A DNA stretch of 64,000 nucleotides from an uncultured Prevotellaceae bacterium. GTDB lineage: Bacteria > Bacteroidota > Bacteroidia > Bacteroidales > Bacteroidaceae. The stretch covers positions 19,134-83,133 of the forward strand of contig ONDJ01000007.1 of the NCBI GenBank assembly GCA_900316575.1. The letters run 5' to 3'. Numbering within the stretch: the stretch's first letter is position 1; the number at the start of each line of letters is the position of its first letter. The notes under the pieces are model-generated. The model made no database searches and was not told the DNA's origin. It saw only the letters and a program-made list of their open reading frames with translations. A program made the translations under genes and the position numbers. Shown here in pieces: positions 57,938-64,000 of the stretch.

Positions 57938-58084
57938 GAGAATTTGTTAGGTTTTTGATATTAGATAATAAGTTATTTTATTGCTGTAAGGTCAGTTGTG
58001 CTGATGGCTATTCGTAGTGCCTAAGTGTTCGGCGCAATAATGCTTTTAACAAAAAATAATAGACAACTACCGTCTTTTGCGAAG

Positions 58085-58113
58085 CAAAAATAGCAATTGT
58101 CTATAAAACCAAA
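58085..58113 (-). promoter_or_regulatory. Promoter of the susCD-endoglycosidase operon
   Basis: Minus strand: TTTG (58110-58113), 17 nt, TATTTTTG (58085-58092). The leader to the susC ATG is about 140 nt. The interval 57938-58150 holds no gene. Confidence 0.5.
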
Positions 58114-58150
58114 AGCTTTCTATCTTGTTTTTTGCATGATTTGCAAAAAC

Positions 58151-59713
58151 CTACGTTTTTATACCCTGTGTAGTGGGGATTATTGAAGTGGTGAGCGTGT
58201 CTTTGAAGTGTGCTTCTATGCAGGTGGAGCTTACTAATTGATTGTATGCTATGCTGATTTGACATGGTTTGAGTTCAACCTTGATATCTTTTCCTTCAAA
58301 GCGGAATGTTCCAAGTGGGGACTTTACGCTTCCGTCTGCTTCAATGGTGGCAGAACATTGGGGCGCGAGGTGAAAACGTGCTATGGCTTCGTGACCGAAT
58401 ACGTTATCGGTAATGGTGAGTTGGTCTTCTGTGAGCGTGAATTGACGTTCGGCTTTGTATTGTCCTTTGCGCTGGGCTGCTATGTGGTTGTGGTCATCGC
58501 TTATGACAACAACGGTGCTCGTACGTCCTACACGGAAACCGCCCCATACTTCAAAGGGTTCTTCTTTTCCTATTTGTGCCACATTGTGAGCTTCGTAGGA
58601 GCGTTCGTATTGGCGTCGGGCATTTTTTTCGTAAGTGCTGATGCCTGTATCTACAACGAAGGGCCTCCCATTTGTGCGCAATTCAAAGCTGAAGGGGTCG
58701 CTGTGTGTATGTCCAGGCTGATAGGTGGCTGTGATGTGGCCTACGTCAATGATGGTCTCAAGGATGGTGTTTTGCAATTTGCGATAACCGCTTTTGCGCA
58801 TTGTCCCTCTCGTCCACGATAGTCCTAATCTGCGGGCATAGTCTTGGATTTGGGCGGGTGTGGGTGCTATGCCGATGGCAGAATCTCCAAAAAGAGGAAT
58901 CGTATTGTCGTTCCACACGATGGCATCGAGCCAGCCAAGCCACTGCTGAGCCGTTTCTTTAAGCGAGGGTAGTGCCTCGTCGTCTGCGGCTTGGGCAAAG
59001 TTGATGGTATCAAGTAGGCGGTCGAGAAGTATGCAATGATACATAGGACTTTGCTCGTAATGAGCTCCATCGGACAAGGTCTGCTCACGCAGCTGCCCAA
59101 GCAACAAACGTCGAGCTTGGGCAAGGTGGCTTCCCTTTTCGCCCATGTGAATCCAGCCTACATAGAGCGCGAAAGCATCTTCGAGCAAGTGGTTGCCTAA
59201 TAGATGGTATTCAAGCCGATGTTCCAGATGGATGAGTTGACTGTAGTATGCCGTGCGCCAATTCTCTGGAATGTCTTTTTGCTGATAGTGGGTGCTGAAG
59301 AATTTTGCCCAGTTTATCAATCTTAGCGCAGTGGGGTAGGGGTCGAGCCCAATCGTGCGTGCAGGCAAGTCGCGCAAAAAACGGTCTATCCACATTTTGC
59401 CGTCGAATGCGTCCATGCCCTCTTGCAACAAAAAGTCCATGTAGTTAAGGTTGTAGGCCCAAAGCATTCCCAATTCCTTGTCGTTCCAGTCGGTAAAGCG
59501 TTTCGTAAGGTTCAAGAAGGTAAACGCATCGCCGCTGACAGCCCGTGGCTTGGCTATGAATGTGGCAGGGAGATTGGTGCCGCGCTTGCCCTCAAGCGTC
59601 TCGGGGCAGTGCACGTCTTGGTACGTAGGTCGGTGCAGACGCATCGCCACTTGGTGCGTCACCTGAGTGAGTCGCAAGTGGCTGATGGTGCGTAACAGCT
59701 TTCCGATTTTCAT
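58151..59713 (-). CDS. Heparinase II/III-like protein of a surface-polysaccharide cluster
   Basis: About 520 aa from the ATG at 59711-59713 (MKIGKLLRTISHLRLTQVTHQVAMRLHRP). The frame to 59794 would overlap the upstream gene. No signal peptide. Two parts: an (alpha/alpha) toroid (about 60-310, with NYMDFL and NHLLEDAFALYVG; QSPMYHCILLDRLLD) and a beta-sandwich (DVGHITATYQPGHTHSDPFSFEL, with the His residues typical of the family). Named after polysaccharide lyases, but cytoplasmic members near glycosyltransferases are usually thought to act in capsule or exopolysaccharide formation. The exact reaction is unknown. Downstream of the nucleotidyltransferase with a 32-bp gap. Confidence 0.85.
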   Translation of the reverse strand: MKIGKLLRTISHLRLTQVTHQVAMRLHRPTYQDVHCPETLEGKRGTNLPATFIAKPRAVSGDAFTFLNLTKRFTDWNDKELGMLWAYNLNYMDFLLQEGMDAFDGKMWIDRFLRDLPARTIGLDPYPTALRLINWAKFFSTHYQQKDIPENWRTAYYSQLIHLEHRLEYHLLGNHLLEDAFALYVGWIHMGEKGSHLAQARRLLLGQLREQTLSDGAHYEQSPMYHCILLDRLLDTINFAQAADDEALPSLKETAQQWLGWLDAIVWNDNTIPLFGDSAIGIAPTPAQIQDYARRLGLSWTRGTMRKSGYRKLQNTILETIIDVGHITATYQPGHTHSDPFSFELRTNGRPFVVDTGISTYEKNARRQYERSYEAHNVAQIGKEEPFEVWGGFRVGRTSTVVVISDDHNHIAAQRKGQYKAERQFTLTEDQLTITDNVFGHEAIARFHLAPQCSATIEADGSVKSPLGTFRFEGKDIKVELKPCQISIAYNQLVSSTCIEAHFKDTLTTSIIPTTQGIKT

Positions 59714-59745
59714 TGTAAAAAAGTCTTTAGGTTTTTCTATTGTTT

Positions 59746-60825
59746 TCAGCGATAGCCTTTTGCGATACGCCATACGTAGTGCCAAGCACGCCAAAGCGGA
59801 CTGCAGAGGACTTCAGCAGGATAATGTCCTACGAGATGCCATATCTGTCGGGTTATGCGGAGGAAGGAGTGCCACTTTGGCTCACTAGCGACGTGGCGAA
59901 TACGTGTGTCGAATTTTCCAAAGTTTCCGGCACGCATTATTTCAGAGAGGAGATATTCGCCCTCAAGCTCGTCGGGTGGGCAGAGCAAGTAAGCGTCTTC
60001 AAGTCCAAAAACACGTTGCTCTACGTATATTAAAGCACCAGCGAAGCGTCTCATTCCCATTCGTTTTATTTGCCGAAGTGTTTCCTTCTGTTCTTCCGAA
60101 CTAAAGCCTTGTTTGAGCACGTAATAGTAGTCGAGCACCTGTCGCAATCCAATGCCATCGCCGAAGAGGTGGCGATAGATGTGTTGCATGACGTAGAGGC
60201 GGTTGAACGCAGCGTTAGGCGTAGCCACCTCGCCCCCATTGTCGAGCTTAACGCGATGTTCGAAGAGTGCCTCCTGATGGGCTTTGCACCATTTTTGAAA
60301 CCTGCTGTTGGCTATGGGGTTGTTGAACCACGAGGGCGTGAAGTGAGCTTCCATCTCCACATCGTTCAGCGCGGGAAAGTGCATGTTGTGGTAAACCACC
60401 TCCTCGTCGGGGCAAAACTGTCGCAGATAGGCAACTGTTTCATCGCGTGCGCCCTCTACCCAAATGTCAATGTCGCCAGAGGTGCGCAGGGCAGGGTCGG
60501 GATAGAGCGTCGCAAGGCCCTGTCCTTTGAGTACTATCGTGCGCCTCCCATCGCGCATAAAGGTCCGAGCAGCCAGCGCTGTTTTGCGGTTCATCACCGC
60601 ATTGCGCGCGCGTATTTCCTCGCTGTCGGCGTACCACTGCATAAACAACTTCTTAGGTGCGCGCTGTTCGCCTTGCAACTTTCCGAGCGCGGGAAATGCC
60701 ACGCCGAGCAACGTTTGCTGGTCACACACGGTGTATAGCTGTTCCCATTCCGATGCCGTGGGCGTCCGCGAAAAAGCATTGCGATGTCCCAATGCAATGT
60801 GCAGGAGTTCTATAAAGAGGTTCAT
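59746..60825 (-). CDS. Nucleotidyltransferase-fold protein of polysaccharide clusters (NTP_transf_5)
   Basis: 359 aa. The core LKGQGLATLYPDPALRTSGDIDIWVE (about 122-147) contains the Gly-Asp-x-Asp metal site of the nucleotidyltransferase fold. DVEMEAHFTPSW supplies the third acidic residue. The C-terminal half is helical. Family members are encoded in exopolysaccharide and lasso-peptide loci and are uncharacterised. Here the partner is the heparinase-like gene. A -7 box ends only 5 bp before the ATG, so the mRNA may be leaderless or a later start may be used. Confidence 0.8.
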   Translation of the reverse strand: MNLFIELLHIALGHRNAFSRTPTASEWEQLYTVCDQQTLLGVAFPALGKLQGEQRAPKKLFMQWYADSEEIRARNAVMNRKTALAARTFMRDGRRTIVLKGQGLATLYPDPALRTSGDIDIWVEGARDETVAYLRQFCPDEEVVYHNMHFPALNDVEMEAHFTPSWFNNPIANSRFQKWCKAHQEALFEHRVKLDNGGEVATPNAAFNRLYVMQHIYRHLFGDGIGLRQVLDYYYVLKQGFSSEEQKETLRQIKRMGMRRFAGALIYVEQRVFGLEDAYLLCPPDELEGEYLLSEIMRAGNFGKFDTRIRHVASEPKWHSFLRITRQIWHLVGHYPAEVLCSPLWRAWHYVWRIAKGYR

Positions 60826-60829
60826 GCCG

Positions 60830-60837
60830 CAAAAGTA
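60830..60837 (-). promoter_or_regulatory. -7 box abutting the nucleotidyltransferase start codon
   Basis: TACTTTTG on the minus strand, separated by 4 nt from the ATG at 60823-60825. No -33 TTTG at normal spacing; a TTTG at 60864-60867 is 26 nt away. Confidence 0.4.
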
Positions 60838-60847
60838 GTGAAAAAGA

Positions 60848-60916
60848 CGAGCGCATAATAAAACAAAAGGCGAAGTTTTTGCTTTCTGAGATCAAACCGC
60901 TGGCTATCTTCGCGGG
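60848..60916 (+). repeat. Repeat family 1, degenerate copy
   Basis: CGAGCGC, AAACAAAAGGCGAAGTTTTT, GCTTT and GGCTATCTTCGC appear in the same order as in the copies at 4458-4620. Confidence 0.55.
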
Positions 60917-60952
60917 AGCAACGATAAAAGAGAACGCAGACATGTCTACTTT

Positions 60953-61014
60953 TCACCGCGATGAACTAAACTCTTCACGGCCATGAAAAGTTTAGTTCAT
61001 GGCCGTGAAAAACA
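60953..61014. repeat. Repeat family 2 with a 14-bp perfect hairpin
   Basis: CTACTTTTCA...GATGAACTAAACT matches the start of the copy at 4702-4730. TTCACGGCCATGAA (60974-60987) and TTCATGGCCGTGAA (60996-61009) form a perfect stem with an 8-nt loop. The interval 60838-61187 contains no gene beyond the repeats and the promoter. Confidence 0.75.
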
Positions 61015-61119
61015 GAAGAGCTTGTAGTTTCACGATTTAATACCGCCCCACACCAACGGCGAGAGGTGGTAATGGAATTTGCCAAACGCCTTTGTTAACG
61101 AAGAAATGTCCGCTTTTAT

Positions 61120-61150
61120 TTTGAAGTGCTATAAGCTATCATTATTTTTG
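61120..61150 (+). promoter_or_regulatory. Canonical promoter of the glycosyltransferase pair
   Basis: TTTG (61120-61123), 19 nt, TATTTTTG (61143-61150), the best match to the Bacteroidetes consensus in this window. The ATG at 61188 follows after 37 nt. Confidence 0.75.
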
Positions 61151-61187
61151 CCTTGAAAAGTGCGTTGCGACTTAGCACAATCAAATC

Positions 61188-62447
61188 ATGCAAATCCTTT
61201 TCTGCAACACATCCGAACACGCTGGCGGTGCAGCCATAGCTGCCAGCCGATTGGCTGTAGCACTTAATCATGCTGGCGAAAGTGTTCAGATGATGGTGCG
61301 CGATCAAGCTGAAACGTCGGCACCCTATGTAGTGACGCCCAATGTGGCAAGCTGGAAGATGAAAGCTAAGTTTGTGGCAGAGCGAATTGACATCTTGCGA
61401 GCCAATGGTTGGCGCAAACATCGACTGTTTGAAGTGGATTGTGCCACACACGGCATTGACCTTACGCGGGAAAAGGTATTTCAGCAAGCCGACGTAATCC
61501 ATCTTCACTGGGTGAACCAAGGACTGCTCTCGCTGCAAGGTCTCGCCAAAATACTACAAACAGGCAAGCCTCTCGTATGGACGCTTCACGACATGTGGCC
61601 CCTGACAGGTATTTGCCACCATAGTAAGGACTGCAAGGGGTGGACTGCCCATTGCGGCAATTGTCCGCTGCTGCGACAACCACACGGCAAAGACCTTTCT
61701 CAACGCATCTTTGCAGAAAAACAAAACGTCTATGCAAAGGGGCAAATGCATTTTGTGGCTTGTAGCGACTGGCTTGCCGATATAGCCCGCAAGGCTCCGC
61801 TACTGAAAGGGCACAAGGTGCATAGCATCCCCAATCCCATCGACACTAAATTCTTCCACCCTGGCGACCAAGCTGAGGCTCGCCGTCGGCTCAATCTGCC
61901 CGAAGACGTGGACTTGCTCCTATTCGTGGCCCACAAAGCCACCGACAGAAACAAGGGAATACATCTGCTCAGAGAAGCTCTTGAGCAATTGGCATCAAAA
62001 AACGAACGTCTGCGCTCTACGCTTCATCTAATCATTGTGGGACGCGAGGCTACTATGCTCCACGACACTTTTGCCATACCGACACACACCTTCGAATATG
62101 TAGCATCGCAAGAAACCATGCGCGATTTCTATCGTGCCGCCACCATGCTATGTATGCCTACCTTGCAAGACAATCTGCCCAACACCATTGTGGAGGCCAT
62201 GGCGTGCGGCACGCCTACGGTGGGTTTCCGTGTGGGTGGGCTACCCCAGCTCATTAACCACGAGGACAACGGATATCTCTCTGCCTACATGGACACCACC
62301 GACTTGGCTCAAGGTATCACGTGCTTGCTCAACAAAGCAACACGCCAACGAATGGGAACAGCCTCTCGAAACAAAGCCGAAGCCGAGTTTTCGCATCAAA
62401 AAGTGGCTGAAGCCTATCTCAAAGTATATCACCTTTTGAAAGGTTAG
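61188..62447 (+). CDS. Glycosyltransferase family 4 (GT-B fold)
   Basis: 419 aa, no signal. The N-terminal acceptor domain has FCNTSEHAGGAAIAASRLAVALNHAG, IHLHWVNQGLLSL and WTLHDMWPLTGICHHSKDC. The C-terminal donor domain has IPNPIDTKFFHPGDQAEARRRL and the E-x7-E motif region YVASQETMRDFYRAATMLCMPTLQDNLPNTIVEAMACGTPTVGFRVGGLPQLI. It transfers a sugar from a nucleotide-sugar donor during surface polysaccharide assembly; donor and acceptor are unknown. Its stop codon lies inside the left arm of an inverted repeat. Confidence 0.93.
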   Translation: MQILFCNTSEHAGGAAIAASRLAVALNHAGESVQMMVRDQAETSAPYVVTPNVASWKMKAKFVAERIDILRANGWRKHRLFEVDCATHGIDLTREKVFQQADVIHLHWVNQGLLSLQGLAKILQTGKPLVWTLHDMWPLTGICHHSKDCKGWTAHCGNCPLLRQPHGKDLSQRIFAEKQNVYAKGQMHFVACSDWLADIARKAPLLKGHKVHSIPNPIDTKFFHPGDQAEARRRLNLPEDVDLLLFVAHKATDRNKGIHLLREALEQLASKNERLRSTLHLIIVGREATMLHDTFAIPTHTFEYVASQETMRDFYRAATMLCMPTLQDNLPNTIVEAMACGTPTVGFRVGGLPQLINHEDNGYLSAYMDTTDLAQGITCLLNKATRQRMGTASRNKAEAEFSHQKVAEAYLKVYHLLKG

Positions 62448-62506
62448 CGTTTAGAGGTTAAAGTTTAAAGAACAGAACCGCAGCTTTAACCTATAAACTC
62501 TAACCT
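62441..62506. repeat. 22-bp inverted repeat between the two glycosyltransferase genes
   Basis: 62441-62462 and 62485-62506 are reverse complements with two mismatches. AACCTATAA recurs in tandem on the right side (about 62488-62518). The left arm contains the stop of the first gene. Confidence 0.7.
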
Positions 62507-62531
62507 ATAACCTATAAACATTTAACTTTTC

Positions 62532-63341
62532 ATGACAACCGACGAGGGCGCAGGCAGTCAACCTCCGCTTAAAATTACCATTGCAACCGTTACCTACAAC
62601 GCTGGGCCCCTGATAGCCCGCACAATAAAAAGTGTGGAAGAACAGACGTATCCCCACGTGGAACACCTTGTTATTGACGGCAACAGCCAAGACGACACAC
62701 TCACCCAAATACACCACTACCAAGAACGCAACAGCATCGCGGCAGTGCAGCACGAAGTGCGCTGCCTCAGCGAACCCGACGAGGGCCTTTACGATGCGAT
62801 GAACAAGGCGTTGCGTGAAGCTACGGGCGATTACATCCTATACCTAAATGCGGGCGACACGCTCCACAGCATCGAAACACTTGCACACATCGCCCATATT
62901 GCCGAAGAACAAGGCCGTCCCGCAGTCATCTACGGCGACACCGACCTCTACGACCGCGAAGGCAACTTTGTTCGCCACCGGCGACTATCTCCCCCATCCC
63001 GTCTCACATGGCGAAGTTTCAAACAAGGTATGCTCGTGTGTCACCAGGCCTTTTGTGCGCGCATGGACCTGGCACGCCAGCTGCCCTACGACGAGCGCTA
63101 TCGCTTCAGCGCAGACTTCGACTGGTGCATACGCATCATGCGCAAAGCCGCACGCCAAAACCTCAACTTAGTAAATGTCAAAGAAGTCACAAGCCACTAC
63201 TTAGACGATGAGGGGACTACTAAGAAAAACCACAAAGCCTCCCTCCGCGAACGTTTTCGCATCATGACCCGACACTACGGACTTATCCCTACGGCATTGC
63301 GCCACCTATGGTTCATTGTTCGCGCAATAATGAAGCGATGA
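62532..63341 (+). CDS. Glycosyltransferase family 2 (GT-A fold)
   Basis: 269 aa. GT2 core: ITIATVTYNAGPLIARTIKSVEEQTYPHVEHLVIDGNSQDDTL (about 16-58), SEPDEGLYDAMNKALREATGDYILYLNAGDTL with the metal-binding Asp-type motif, and FSADFDWCIRIMRK as catalytic-base region. Typical of WcaA-like enzymes that add one sugar to a lipid-linked glycan. Second gene of the pair, ending in the strong terminator at 63353. Confidence 0.93.
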   Translation: MTTDEGAGSQPPLKITIATVTYNAGPLIARTIKSVEEQTYPHVEHLVIDGNSQDDTLTQIHHYQERNSIAAVQHEVRCLSEPDEGLYDAMNKALREATGDYILYLNAGDTLHSIETLAHIAHIAEEQGRPAVIYGDTDLYDREGNFVRHRRLSPPSRLTWRSFKQGMLVCHQAFCARMDLARQLPYDERYRFSADFDWCIRIMRKAARQNLNLVNVKEVTSHYLDDEGTTKKNHKASLRERFRIMTRHYGLIPTALRHLWFIVRAIMKR

Positions 63342-63352
63342 ACGATAAAGAC

Positions 63353-63391
63353 AAAAACCGTTGGCTGAAGCGTTATTAGCCAACGGTTTTT
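63353..63391. terminator. Bidirectional intrinsic terminator
   Basis: AAAAACCGTTGGCT (63353-63366) pairs perfectly with AGCCAACGGTTTTT (63378-63391), T-runs on both strands. It lies between the convergent GT2 and FISUMP genes. Confidence 0.9.
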
Positions 63392-63437
63392 AGTATGATG
63401 TTTTTTTAGATCCTATGGGAGGATGCACTTTCAGTTC

Positions 63438-64000
63438 TTAAGAACGCACGGGACGCACACTGAGCCCGTAGTTGCGGTAGCCGTTTGAGACGTACACTCC
63501 TCCCGAATTGAAGCCCAGGCTGCACGCGCCGTTCGGGTAGCTCTGGCGGAGCGAGCGCGACCAGTAGTAGTCGCACGAGCCCACGCCGTTGAGCGCCGTG
63601 ACGTAGCGGTAGCCCGCAGTAGGAAGGAAGATGTGATTGCCATTTATGGATGTAAAACGATAGCCTTTCACACCCGTACCATTGTAATTTTCCACCCACT
63701 CGGCGGTAGTATTGTTGATCAACTCCTGAAAGTCAGCATCTGTAGGCATACGCCAACTGCCACCCCAATTGGCGCGGGCTGCATCGTCTGAAAGCTCAAG
63801 CTCGGTTAGCGCATCTGTAAAACCATTCAGTCCATACGAGTAATTTGAGCAATACTTTGTGAGCTTGTTATAATCGCTACCATAGGCATAAGTGCTCCAA
63901 AAATAATCGGACTTCGCTTTGGTTTCACCCCATGCGAAGTAGTCGCCATAGGCCTCTACCTTGTCGGCACCTACGTTGCGGTCAGCCCACTTCAAACCAC
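63438..64000 (-). CDS. FISUMP-domain surface protein (C-terminal part; runs off the right edge)
   Basis: At least 187 residues; the frame is open to the window edge, where GLKWADRNVGA is the usual beginning of the domain (often preceded by VDLGLPSG). Seen: GDYFAWGETKAK, GGSWRMPTDADFQELI (the hallmark), FLPTAGYR, YYWSRSLRQSYPNGACSLGF and the end GLSVRPVR. This is the Fibrobacter succinogenes major paralogous (FISUMP) domain, very frequent in Bacteroidales secreted lipoproteins. Function unknown. The real start lies outside. Confidence 0.88.
   Translation of the reverse strand, partial: GLKWADRNVGADKVEAYGDYFAWGETKAKSDYFWSTYAYGSDYNKLTKYCSNYSYGLNGFTDALTELELSDDAARANWGGSWRMPTDADFQELINNTTAEWVENYNGTGVKGYRFTSINGNHIFLPTAGYRYVTALNGVGSCDYYWSRSLRQSYPNGACSLGFNSGGVYVSNGYRNYGLSVRPVRS

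Overview
The window reads as chromosomal DNA of a Bacteroidales bacterium, most likely a Prevotellaceae member (Prevotella or Alloprevotella type). Three things point there. There is a SusC/SusD pair. C-terminal tails resemble type IX secretion sorting domains. Bacteroidetes-type promoters recur (a -7 box of the form TAnnTTTG, most often TATCTTTG, TACTTTTG or TATTTTTG). No tRNA, rRNA, CRISPR array, transposase or phage gene was seen.

Layout. 1-4.4 kb: three leftward genes (5'-partial-window mutS, agmatine deiminase, secreted 5'-nucleotidase). 4.4-5.0 kb: a block of repeats that also carries the promoters of the two flanking genes. 5.0-10.0 kb: GH95 alpha-fucosidase, nitroreductase, upp. 10.0-11.9 kb: umuDC-type SOS polymerase genes. 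12.0-13.4 kb, leftward: a PD-(D/E)XK nuclease-like gene and recX. 13.6-20.7 kb: the division and cell-wall cluster murG-murC-ftsQ-ftsA-ftsZ followed by a Xer recombinase. 20.9-22.7 kb: a 5'-truncated hipA and a truncated GH95-like protein meeting at a palindrome. 22.8-33.7 kb, leftward: PBP4-type dacB and a run of host-glycan enzymes (GH2 beta-galactosidase, GH33 sialidase, GH20 hexosaminidase, a small secreted protein). 33.8-41.8 kb: typA, a BASS-type transporter, a TPR/HTH regulator, a probable non-coding RNA unit, an AspT-family transporter and a TlpA-type thioredoxin. 41.8-49.0 kb: a complete YbhGFSR-like ABC exporter with its own TolC protein and a divergent AraC regulator. 49.5-57.9 kb: a susC-susD-endoglycosidase locus. 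58.1-63.3 kb: surface-polysaccharide genes (heparinase-like protein, nucleotidyltransferase, two glycosyltransferases). The right edge cuts a FISUMP-domain protein.

The genes suggest a commensal or oral/gut lifestyle on host glycoproteins. The GH85-like endoglycosidase beside SusCD could release N-glycans, which the porin would import. The sialidase, galactosidase, hexosaminidase and fucosidase encoded elsewhere in the window would trim them. This pathway is inferred from family membership and is not shown by the sequence alone.

The least explained parts are the gene-free sequences: a promoter-to-terminator unit of about 360 nt without an ORF (38.5-38.9 kb), and several families of dispersed palindromic repeats. 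Some of these repeats supply promoters or run into start codons, and one marks the junction of two broken genes.
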